Assembly (NCBI GenBank): GCA_021234535.1
Contig: CM037843.1
Coordinates: 24,397,911-24,461,910 of the forward strand
DNA: 64,000 bases
Reading direction: 5' to 3'
Origin: Stichopus chloronotus
Taxonomy: Eukaryota; Echinodermata; Holothuroidea; Aspidochirotida; Stichopodidae
Made by a program: the position numbers and the translations under genes. Below the pieces are notes generated by a model. It made no database searches and had not been told where the DNA came from. It was given only the letters and a program-made list of their open reading frames with translations. Positions within the stretch are counted from its first letter, which is position 1, and the number at the start of each line of letters is the position of its first letter. Below, piece by piece: positions 9,886-21,086 of the stretch.

Positions 9886-12800
9886 TGTGGTATAGTTTCG
9901 AACTATTTACGATTGGTGAGATTTCTGTTTGTCTTCACTTTTCCTTCGTGTACTGTAGCGTAGAGTTCACTATGGCCTGGGATGGGTACTGCATGTAATG
10001 CTGTATCATTGTTATTTCACATTCAACTTGTGAGGGCAAAGCGCAATAAACTTCACACGTTAAGCTATGTAGTAAATGAGGTTGGTTTATTGTTTGCCAC
10101 TTTTTCTCTACTTTTGTTACCATAAAAAAAAATGAAATTATCAATTTAACATTTTGTGTAGAAAATTAGTTCATTTTCATTATTACAATAGTACAAATTT
10201 ATTTTTATTTTCTTTTTGAGTCTTCTCTCACTATGTAAGCTTAATTCATTTGTGGTCACTGAAACACATGAGACAATTAGAGAACGCCATTGATGCAATA
10301 ATTATACGGGCGAGCAAACGACACAAGATTGTGGTGATTGAAAAAAAATGGAGTAGAAAATTTAAAAAAAAAAGTTAACGAAGAAATGATGAAATGACCC
10401 CTTGTTGTAATAGCATGCAGTCATCAATCTCCTGTGATTAATTGAAGACCACAGTGGTTTCTCACAGAATCAATAATGAATAGTATTTGAAATGTTAGGA
10501 ATTTTAGAACTGATGTGATTTCCATTTATTTGTAGAGATGTTATGATATCATAAAAGAATTTATTACATCAGCATGTCATTTAGTGGTGTTTTTTTTTAT
10601 TTTAATCATTAAGGTTTTGAATGATGTCTCCATGATGCAAATACTGACTTACATTTTTACTTCTACACTCAGAGACTCCGTAAATTTGATTCCGTACAAT
10701 GAGATCAGTAAGTTGTTACCGTATCTAAAATTCATTTCTTGAATGATATTTCCATGCATATACTGTCTTACTTTTTACATTTTCTCGCTAAGAGATTCGG
10801 TAAATTTGCGTTAATGATACTATGGAATATGAACCAATATTAAGTGATATCATTATTATGATTTAATGATAGGCACTTAATCTACAACTGTCTTAAATCC
10901 GGAGCTATGCACCTAGGCCCCGAAATCAGGAATCATATAAATATGGGGGAATTTCCTCAGAGAAGTAACGACATGCTGATGTCTCTTATCCGAATTCAAG
11001 TCATGTACAATGGATAAAAATTAAATTAATCGTTTTTTTTTCATTATATGAACGTCACATTGATTAAAATATGATGCGTTTACACTGTCTCTGTGAAAAA
11101 AGTCATGATGTAATCCTTAATGACATAATTCATGTTTTTACTTGCTCTCCAGTGGCAACGGAACGGGGGGGGGGGGGCTTTGTAGGATTAAAAAGTGAGG
11201 AGCTTTAGTTTGACCCTCTCCCCACACATTTGCCGAGTGCTCCGAAGCAACGAAAAAGGATGCATAATTCATTATCATTTTTCTGTCATCTCAACCCATA
11301 TCTGATACCATTACCATTTTTCATAGATTGATATTTTTGGGGTTAATTTTAAAATTGCAGACATCACATCATGATATTTTTATGCGAATGCCGGGTGCAT
11401 TTGTTCTTAGTCGTCTAGGGGGCTTGTGAAGCCTAAACTTCACTGTATACCACTTCCTAATTACAATCACCATCAACTGAATCTATCAAAGTTGTGTGTC
11501 GGTCAAACCATCAAATAAATGGAACTCTGATCAGTGAACAAATCAAGTCAATTTCTCTGGTCCTTCGTCTCTCTGCATACTAGTGGACTCTCCTTGTTAT
11601 CAACTGAATTCACGCAAACTGCTAGATTAGCAAACAACCACGATCTGCCCTAAACAAATGCCTTTGACTTTAACAATATCATTAATTGGTTTCATGACAC
11701 ATCATTAAATTTGTTTCTGATTTGCTGATATTTATAAATGGTTTGCTGCCTTCATAAATGATGGTATCATGAAATGAGGTGAAACTCTGACAGAGAAAAC
11801 TGAAGAACGAAAGGTAAAAAAACACGTTGGATCTACGTTACGTACAAAGGTAATTTACGCTTTATTAATACTGACGAAATAAAATAGCTAGTATTCCGGG
11901 AGAAGAAATTTTGGTTGATCATGTTAAAGAAAAATGTTATTCATTGGTTCGATTTTCATTTTTATTTTTTTTTTCATTTTTTTTTGTATACTTTTCGTAT
12001 TTTAAATTGTAGTTCTAGAATTTGTATGATGCTCTTAACAAAGAAATTGTGTGCTAGCGGAAATACCTTACAATTTTCTCTTCGGTATTAGCAGATGCTG
12101 CATGTTTTTTTTTTACAGGGTGTGTAATGGTTTGAAATTAAATATGGTTCCCTAACTTCCCTTTCTTTGCATTTGATGGTAAGGTAGTAGTCACAGTCTT
12201 TCGAAAGAAAAGCACAAAGTGGCTGTTCCTCGTAGTTAAGTATAGTAGAAGGTTTGTTTGGAATTCTGTTCTATGAAATCCGTAGCATTGAGGTATACAA
12301 AACAGAGCGGTTACCTATTTATGAAGCCTTTAAAGGTGGTAAGAGGGTGTGCAGATTTTCTCTGAAGTGCGGATTAGTTTCAACAGGCTGGTTGAGATTT
12401 AGCAGTCCAGAACTGACAGCAGAGTAAAATCTATATGGGCTTCAAGAGCTGATACATGAGAGAGGTCCAAGGGGTCCGGACCCTCAACCCCATTTTTCCC
12501 CGAAATACGACGTGCAAAAAAGTCCAGACCCTCCCCCTTTTTTCAGGAGCAAAATACTTTTTCAGAGAGAAACTACGACAGTCATAGCTGATCTTCCCTT
12601 TTCACCAGAAGTAGTAGCCTGCTGAAATGGTGCACACTAACAGAAATTTACACGAAAATGTCGGCAAGGTTTTGCTTAATCTGTAAAGCCTCTTTCTAAA
12701 ACTCCTTATCACTATCTATGCCTATATACTGTCATATCTATAAAACGGTACCGTTTTATAGATTGCAGCACACCGGGACAAGCAACCCCCCCCCCCCCCC

Positions 12801-15053
12801 CACACACACACACACACACAGTAATCTTACACAGTGAGTATTTCGAAGGTTTCCAAAAATGAGTTGCATGATTTTGAAAAAACAAGTTAACTATCTATGC
12901 TAATAGGTAAAACATAAGTCCATTGGGCTATATTTGCATAAATAAATGCATTTCGAGACACCCTTGACAAAAACAGTGGAATAGGTAAATAAGTTTCGAA
13001 ATGATATTCCTGAAATTTCTCTCTTCGTTTGCAGAATTGCCTTAGTGATGGGAGTAAAAGCCAAGTTTAAGCTGATGTCCACAGCCGAGTATTGACCAGA
13101 AGTTACAGTAGACGAAATGGACATGCTTATTTTACTTATTACTATTTTAAATCACCACCATAGGTCAAATAACGCAATGTCGTTTTTTTTTTTCAATTTG
13201 CTGACGTCTTTGAACCTATGACAGGTCTGTCGTTGCAAATAAAAAAGGTAACCATTTGACTAGGTCATCGATTTTGAGTTTTTCATTTTTTGACAGTCGC
13301 AACGCAATTAGTTTCTCCAGTCGAAATGTTCATTGCGATGTCAGGAGATCGAATCCTCTTCGAGTAACATCACATTACTTAAGTAGAGCGCCAACGTTGC
13401 TGAAGCTCATAGCTGAACACCCTGAAGGTACCATTTTCATACCATTTTCATATCATAATCAAATGAACCACCATAAGTCATGACGTTATGATTATGTGCT
13501 AAAATGTTCATTAGATCCTCTTCAGTTCCATGGTCGATTACACAGGTTTAGCCTATTGAATACCTACCCTGCAATGCAGCTCAAGAGAGCCTAGACATTG
13601 GATTGACACACCTGAACCACTTTTAGAGATAGATATTTAATCGACCACGTGGATCATCGCAGCATGAGGTGACAAAACTGGCCTAAGGCGATGAGGGTTT
13701 TGCAACAAGTTGAACCTCACTGAAACAACAGGGAGGTGAGGTTGGCGGTTCTCTCATTAAAGTGGAAGAAATACGGCATGTATCACTACACTGAATTACA
13801 GACAATCCATGTACAAGAAAATCTGTAGGATTCTGCATAATTTGCAGAATATCATGTACTAAAGCACCAAAAGCGCAGAAATTGGATTTTGTCAACAAAT
13901 ATGTGATACTTTTGATGGGCGCTACCAAATTACAATGCTTATAGTAGCAACACTATTCAAGTTTGACATCCACTAATAATGAAACTGTCATATTTTCTTT
14001 ATATTGTCTACCTGGTTTGTACTAGCTGTGAGCATCTGAATTAGAGCTTATGTGGAAAAATGGTTGGAAATTTTCAAAACCCAATTTAAATCATTAACTA
14101 CTTGTCCATTAGTGTTCATTTGTTACTAGAAGCCTTATAAAAAAATTAACACAAAGTTAACAGGTTTGGAAAGACTCGCCGAATAACTCAAGGGCTTCTG
14201 TTTTTATTGAGACCAAATTCATATATCTTTTAAATGGAACTCTTGTTTTGAGTAAAAAGCAACTGGTTTCTAATGAATATTCAAATCTACTGGCATCGTT
14301 TTTTTTTTCTTTTACAACAATGAGTCCATGAGGTAAGCTTCTTAGGGGGGAGGGGTTAATGCCTCCGAATAATAGGTGACTATTGTCCGTGTTTCACAGG
14401 GCACTCATTGCCAATGAAAGACAGCTAGATCTAGCTGACCACTAGACTGAACAGAAAATGGCCAACAATAGTAGCGAACAATATTAGCAAACAAGTTTAC
14501 CAGTGAACAATTAGCAGTACAAAACAGAGAGCAAAGTCACAAATACTCTGATATCCTTCTGGAATGCAAAATGACACTTGATGAATGAAATTTAAAAAAG
14601 AGATGACCACTATAACATAAAACTCTGTTTCTATCTGAAACGTAATAATCAATGTTAATATGTTAGAGTTGTTTGCATTAAACCCACTAAAAAACACATT
14701 TTTTCGTTACTAAACCTTTCGATAAAAGTAGAAACATAACAATAATCCATCACACAGACTATCAAGCCGAAGGTGAAAGGCATTTGTGTAGTCACCACTA
14801 TAAAAAGTTAGATAGTGATATATGACATTAAAATCTAAAGTTAGTCCAAGCCTAGGTATGCTCCTACACATGTTCTATGAACACGAGATCGATAAATCAC
14901 TTTGAGTTGAACGCAGTTTTATCGCCGAAAATTGGCTGTGCTATGGGGTTGCCAATATTCACCAGAAATCCAGCTGTGATCTATTGATGCATAAAATCGA
15001 TACCCCACCTCCCAACGGATCCTAAAATAGAAAATTAGCTTTCTTGAAATCTA
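9886..15053. other. Intergenic, no gene recognised
   Basis: AT-rich sequence upstream of PSMA3. It includes homopolymer runs (G near 11165, T near 11965) and a C16 plus (AC)n tract. A degenerate near-palindromic GTCCGGACC block lies around 12470-12540. No frame of convincing length or similarity was seen on either strand. Confidence 0.5.
12786..12820. repeat. Poly-C followed by (AC)n microsatellite
   Basis: About 16 C residues run directly into a CA dinucleotide repeat ending at 12820. Confidence 0.95.
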
Positions 15054-15775
15054 TTGCTGTTTAGTGGGGCAGCCACACAGCTCGAGAAACTCGTGGTAAA
15101 GATAAGTAAAATTCATCATCCCCTCAAGTTAACAGTAGAAGTCTCCAACTCTAAGGTTACGTACCGAGATCTGAGAATCTTCAAATGCTCTAAGTTTCAC
15201 TCTACTGGTTTACTAGATACCAAAGTCTACACCAAACCTTCTGAAATGTATCCATATCTCAACAGAATCTCTACACATCCACTTCCCAACTTTAAAGGTT
15301 TCATTAAAGGACAAGTGCTCCAGTATGTACCTCTCAGTAGCAACGAGGCCAATTCCATCGAGAAAAGAGATGATCAAGGGGAAACTTCTACTCCGAAACT
15401 ATGAGGAAGAAGAGATTTCTATGGCCACTAAAGGCATTTCGTTCGAATACCGTGAGCATTGTCTCACCACTAAACCCAAAACAAAGTCAACCACCGCTAG
15501 TCTTCAAACTGACATATACTCCCCCCCCCCCCCCCCCTCTATATCAAATCCCATTACCTAAAGGAGGCCTTTTCTGGAACTCTTAGAATTTAATATCAGA
15601 TCATCCGCTATTATCCAAGCTGTTCCAAACGAAAGGATTCTTGCCTGTAAAAGGGCCTCAAATCTAAGCCGTTTTCTTGTTAAATCAAGGTTACAAAGTA
15701 AGGAAGAATCATGTGACACTCAGGAGTTGCACAAATGCGTTCACAGCTGCATGCACTCTGAGCTTAAACTCGTTA
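15054..15775 (+). mobile_element. Penelope-like element fragment (RT C-terminal part and linker)
   Basis: The plus-strand frame at 15054-15404 contains TGLLDTKVYTKPSEMYPYLN and PNFKGFIKGQVLQY. These match the region after the catalytic YxDD in Penelope-like elements (typically a D-hxKPT-x-YL block, then FKGxxKGxxLR). A second frame continues with QPPLVFKLTY at about 15495, and another with ILACKRASNLSRFLVKSRL at about 15640-15700. The last matches the RxPNLRDxLVxxxL motif that precedes the GIY-YIG endonuclease. The frame changes, and a C17 run near 15521 interrupts the region, so the copy is dead. The YxDD part and the nuclease are missing. Confidence 0.75.
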
Positions 15776-15837
15776 ATTGAATGTGAGCCACAGAACACGC
15801 ATTTCCTAAATAAAAATATTACGACGTATATTCCAAG

Positions 15838-15858
15838 TATATATATATATATATATAT
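15838..15858. repeat. (TA)n microsatellite
   Basis: About ten uninterrupted TA units. Confidence 0.95.
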
Positions 15859-15959
15859 GTACATAAGTTTTACTACTGACGACGCTCCTCCACACTTCCA
15901 CAAATAAAAGTCAGTCGGGTTCTGCGTCGCCTTGCTGCGTTAGAAAATGCTCAACGGCC

Positions 15960-17070
15960 TTCGTGTTTCATCGATGTACACAATATTTGCTTTAAATAGA
16001 TGTACCACAGAAATATGTAGGTAGCATTCAAACTTTATGTGGAAAAGTGAGGAGAGTTGTTTCTGCTTAAAGCGAGATTTTACAGCAACAGTTACAGTGG
16101 AAGTTGGGGGACATGCGCTGGATGTTCAAAAGTCGATCGCCTAGCCGCTCTTACAATAACGTGCGCACAGTCACATGGGAATTGTTTAATTTCAGTTTCG
16201 GTGGAATTATAGAAAAAGTTCTAGATGATGTAAATAAATTCTCAGTTCTTTGTGACGGCAGAGAATCATAGTGTGAGTTTCAAATCGGATTGCCCAATAG
16301 TTTGTAGTCTCTATTAGTTTATGTGAAATGTGGAGAATAAAAAACACCGTCATGTTTGGGACCTCTTAAATACATTTCGTACTGATCTGATCACTTTGGA
16401 AATTCTGATCTGTCATTATCGATTTACCAGTGAAGTTTCATCGATGTACTCAATATGCTTTCAACGTGCAACAATCGCTTTCGGGAGAATTGGAAGCTCA
16501 TTGAGTTGTTTCGTGAAATTCACTAAATTTTTCTTAACCTATCAAGTTTCCTCCACATACTAATGACAAAGAAGATCCTAATGTTTTACATACAAAAGAA
16601 CATTAATGAAAAAGTAATTAATGATTCAATTTGTTTCTTGTTTTTTTTTTTTTAAATTCGTGACCAGACACTTTCCGTATGAGTACTTAGGCCTATTCAC
16701 ATGCACACAGCCAGTACAACTAAGGGTCAAAAACAAAAAGGTTTTATAATTACTGGATGTGAAACTTCAATGATTATGCTAATTATACGTATTGTCATGT
16801 GCTTATATCCGTAAAAATCACCACAAACACATTGATGTCAACAAAATGAGCCCCTTTAAGAATTGCTGACATGTTATCACGGGGCATGCAAATAATGCAG
16901 TTGCTGAGATTCATCGATGTACTCAATATCGAATTTAAATGTGAAAACCACGCCCATTTGGGGCGTTCTTAAGTGCCTTTTACACCATTTTGTGCACTTA
17001 TGAACATTAGATATGCAATCAGTACCATCAAATTGACCAGACTGCTATTTTCGTGGATGTACTCAAATAT
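15960..17070. repeat. Diverged tandem repeat, period about 470 bp
   Basis: The word tcatcgatgtac(t/a)caatat recurs near 15968, 16439 and 16913 (spacing 471 and 474), with a fourth diverged copy near 17050. Between copies there is matching flanking text: an aaaacaccg...cttaaatac segment near 16340 against aaaaccacg...cttaagtgc near 16945. No coding frame was recognised. Confidence 0.5.
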
Positions 17071-17146
17071 GTAACTTATACGTATCGGGGGGGGGGGGGG
17101 TTGATTCAACCCTGCCCCACCCCGGACCATTTTCAAATGGTTAACA

Positions 17147-17251
17147 AAAACTGGCTACTACTTCACTTTACATGGCTACTACATTGTGTTACATGGCTAC
17201 TATTTCATTTTACATGGCTATTACTTCGTTTTACATGGCTACTGTGTCATT
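17147..17251. repeat. Short 21-bp tandem repeat, about 5 units
   Basis: The unit starts ttacatggctact and recurs every 21 bp with a variable second half. A poly-G run (about 17088-17100) lies just upstream. Confidence 0.8.
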
Positions 17252-17699
17252 TCACCTTGCAACTACTCCACTGTGTGCCTCCACCACTTTAAATCAAGCC
17301 TCTAACGATTTGTTTTGTCCTTTTGGTGATCCATACCGTAGGTACGTGTATAGTATGTACTTAGTATAGTAGTATGTACTAAAAAAACGTAGTGCAACAG
17401 CCTGACCGGTGTGCGGGTTTCCCCTTGCAGCAGAAGAACACTGCAAAGATTCAGAATGCATAGGTGGATGGGCTCAAAAATGTAGGTAAAAGCCTTCTTT
17501 AGCTATTTTACCCCTCTTATATTACTGAGATTTCTTTTCGGAGGGAATTACCCAGGAAAAATTTTACTTTAATTTTCTTCCAACACGCACGTTTCCAGTT
17601 TGTAGTAACGAGATAAAAACATGCATGTAATTCACTCCTCTTTCTGTTGTTCTCATTTAAATTATGTGGCGGGAAGTACATGTATTATGAGCCATACAG

Positions 17700-17970
17700 C
17701 CTTACAGCTCCCTTCTTGAGATATTGTGTGTCCAAGGTATTCACAATTTGACCCATGTTGACCACAAATGATCTTTGACCTCAACCAAAATTCAATAGTT
17801 TCCTTGTACTCAGCGTGGTACACTATGTATATACCAAATATGAGATCTCCCCAAGCTTCCCTTCTTGAGATATCGTGTTTACAAGGTAGGCGTCACACAC
17901 GCACACTCCTACACACAAACACACAGTTGGACAGCCCTTCTCACGAAAGATCACAAAAACTCAAAGGGAG
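17700..17970. repeat. Dispersed repeat copy 1, with TGACCT-type half-sites
   Basis: It contains the module cttcttgagatat(c/t)gtgt...acaagg twice, and the half-site trio TGACCA-N4-TGATCT-N-TGACCT at 17759-17781. A CA-rich tail follows the second module. Related copies lie near 20470-20860, 34990-35110 and 63390-63750. Confidence 0.7.
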
Positions 17971-17999
17971 GTTAAACCCGCCCACCAGTGGATCCGCCA

Positions 18000-19351
18000 C
18001 TGTGGCCATCTGAGGGGACTTGTAAAGTCAACAAAATTTTGTACGATCCTCACCATCCGATGGTGGCAGTCCGCTTACACAGTATAAAATGTGACTTGTG
18101 TTGGACGACCCCCTTTAAAAAAAAAAAAAAAAACTTACATCCGTCCCTTTTCTAAGAACCGTATATAAAACGGCTCTGTGGAACTTTTTTACATAGGTTG
18201 CAACAATTCGCACAAACGGGCGAGTAGCAACCGCTACTCGCACGAACCTCACTGCTCGCAAGAACCGTACCCTAAACCAAAACGCAACCCTAATCACGAT
18301 CACTAATTGGCTTAATCTCGGTCGTGTCGATAATTCTTTTATTCGCACGAATTTGTTGTACCAATAGCCAACATCTTAAAGGTGTGTGCAATACGTGAGC
18401 AATTTTGCTGGACGACAAGAGCTTAGGCCTTCATATGGTGAACGCGTTGACGTGCCTGCAAAGCGTCTCTCTGGCTGTCGTCCTATGTAACTTCATGTTC
18501 AAACCGGTCAGAACTATGAAGCCTTTGCATAGAAGAGATAAAATTTTTGGAAAGTTGATTAACTTGGGGTACCTGTGTCGTAAATCAATGTTTTTGCTTA
18601 TCAATGTTTTTTATCATTTTATTTATTTCGTTGCAAAGGATGAATAACAACGCTACTACTACTACTTCAAGAGAATCTCGAGAAGACGTACCGAGTTCAT
18701 CGAGGCTGTCTTTCAAGTAAACGCAAATTTCAATTTTACAGAACGTGCAACGACAGCTCATGAAGGAAGCGGGAGGCTGGAAAATATAAACGGCCCTTTG
18801 CAACAAAGGGAGAATCACACTTTTTTGTGTGCTCTCACACGTCCACAACCTAGCTGCAATCGGATTTATTTCTTCTCACGGTCATGAAATGTGATTTTGT
18901 TCGTTAGTTAAAAAGCTACTGCATTCCTCCTTGTCTCTCCAATCTAAGTAATTGTATTAAGAATACAGTACATAAAATAAACAAAGTCAAGACACCACGA
19001 TTGATCAAGTTTGCATTGAGCACCTCATATTTTAATGAACAACACATTGAAGCAAAAGACATCGAGTCATCATGAAAGAAAAGAAAAATTATTTTTCACA
19101 TAATTTATTGAAACTATAGAGAGAAAGGTTTATTTATTACCCACACAGTTTTCAATCATATCATTAGGTACAACTTGATAACATATGATACATTAATCTT
19201 TACATATTTCATTGTGTTCATCCTTATGATCATTCTTTTTATATTGTGGCTAATAGCAGTCACACATTGTTCGCAATTTGACATGAACATGTGAAAAGTA
19301 CCATGAACGAAGTCATGTTACGGGAGGTCTACCGATGTTGAAGTTATTGAT
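18000..19351. other. Intergenic, no gene recognised
   Basis: It includes a poly-A run (18117-18133) and a perfect 9-bp stem with a 4-nt loop at 18220-18241 (GCGAGTAGC-AACC-GCTACTCGC). No supported coding region was found. Confidence 0.5.
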
Positions 19352-21078
19352 CAGGGATATGCAACCTGCGGCCTCCTTTTGTGCAGCCCTTGTAAGTTTC
19401 TATTCCCCCTACTTGCGGCCCTAACTTTGACATTTATCCGCAACTTGAACTTGACTTCTGGTTCAGAATATAATTATGAAAGCAAAGTAAAAAATCACCT
19501 CCATTCAACAAAACGAGTGTATCCTCTTTGATGCATGCAAAATAGATTTTATGAATTTTATGCCATTGCTAATTTGTCACAGGTACCTGGTTCAAACACC
19601 AGCGGTCAGAACTGAATCTGCACGTGGGGCTTGGGTGGGGGGATAGAGGATTTTATTAGTACTATGGCTGTTCTTTTCAGTTTTGGGGTTTTATTCAATA
19701 CTTTGTGTTTACAGTTTTACACGGGTACATTTGAAAGATTTTTTAACAGATTTGGCTTTCGCATCATCGAGTAAAAAAAGGTGACGGCAGAAAGTCCACA
19801 CATACAAGACAAACGGACAGCAAAAAAAAACAAAAAAAAACAGGAGGTCAAATGTGACTTTGTGATTCCTTGCCAATATCTCTTTGTTCAATACACACCT
19901 AAATCACTTCAAACAAAATCAATCATATTATTTATGGGTTTGGCATAACTTCATTGATTCAGCATGCTGGAAATTGTGACAACGAAGTGGTAACAAGTTG
20001 GATAGAAAGTTCCTGACACCGGACTGTGGTTTCTGAAATTGTTCAAGACAAAGACAACCTGCCAAACATCATCAAAAAGTGTTTTTCTTCCTTGAGAGTC
20101 TTTATTGTAGCTAAGGCAAATCTTGACTGGGAGTTGCTTGCAACTGGGGATGTTCAGTGATTGCTTAGAGAAGGTGATAAACGTAAAGAGCTATGTTAAG
20201 TGGTTTTCAAGATGAAAATCTGCGTTATTTGTTTAATGTGTGTGACATTTACCTCTTCGTATGTCCACATTAAGGTCATATAACACTTCCAAAGCGACGC
20301 ACGTAGAGCTTTTCAATCCAGGACAGATCTTTGGAATGATAGAAGTTTTGTCATTCATGTCAACCCATACAGTATGTTAAATATCGTAAAAAAAAAAACA
20401 CTATCGTTCTTTTTTACTGACCTGAAATGACCTTTTGCTTCTATGAAAAAAAAAAAACAGGAGTTATCAAGTACAGTGAACTGCCAACACACCAACTTTG
20501 AAGTTCAAGCACCTTTCCCTTCTCGAGATACCGTGTTTACAAGGTTTTTAAAGTGTCCTCTATTGACCTCACATGACATTTGACCTCCATAAAAAAATGG
20601 CAGACGTCATCTTCTCATCAGTTGCTATCAATGATAACATTTTGAAGTTCCAGCAACTTTCAGTTGAGAGATATCCTCCTTAATAGGTTTTCAGGCTCTC
20701 TCATCTGGTGACCTCAAATGGCCTTTGACCTACTTGAAAAAGAATAGGGACCATCTAATCTCTATGGAATACCTACACACCAACGTTGAACTTCAAGCAA
20801 CTTTCACTTCTTGAAATAACATGTTTACAAACCAAGCGTCACACACACGGGCGCGCGCCGTCGCTATCGCATGTATTTCTTGCCTGCCATCGGCAAGGAA
20901 TCAAGAAAAGGAAAACTGTTTCATTTATATGTGTACAAGTGGCTAACAGCATGGAGGGATTCTTGAAGGGGTGAGGGTGACACATACTGAGTACATTCTT
21001 TTCTGTTCCATCGTGGTCTCTTCGAGGGTTACGGCAACGTGATTTTGGCCTGGTTTTTGAAAAGGTTGCACATCCCTG
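19352..21078. mobile_element. hAT-like non-autonomous DNA transposon
   Basis: The left end is CAGGGATATGCAACCT (19352-19367). The reverse complement of the right end (21063-21078) is CAGGGATGTGCAACCT, so 15 of 16 bases agree. The CAGGG start, followed by GCAACCTGCGGCC on the left, is typical of hAT termini. The flanking 8-mers TTATTGAT and GTATAGAT agree at 6 of 8 positions, compatible with an old 8-bp target duplication. The ~1.73-kb interior shows no transposase frame. It contains a copy of the TGACCT-type dispersed repeat near its right end. Confidence 0.7.
20470..20860. repeat. Dispersed repeat copies 2 and 3, with TGACCT-type half-sites
   Basis: Two consecutive modules each hold a half-site trio: TGACCT-N4-TGACAT-N-TGACCT at 20564-20586 and TGACCT-N4-TGGCCT-N-TGACCT at 20709-20731. 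They are separated by the gagata(c/t)-gtgtttacaagg module and aaaaaatgg spacer text. They lie inside the hAT-like element. Confidence 0.75.
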
Positions 21079-21086
21079 GTATAGAT

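Noticed and set aside
13256..13483. Possible tRNA-derived SINE (gatcgaatcctc resembling a B box)
   Set aside because: No A box at the right distance, no tRNA fold and no poly-A or simple tail.
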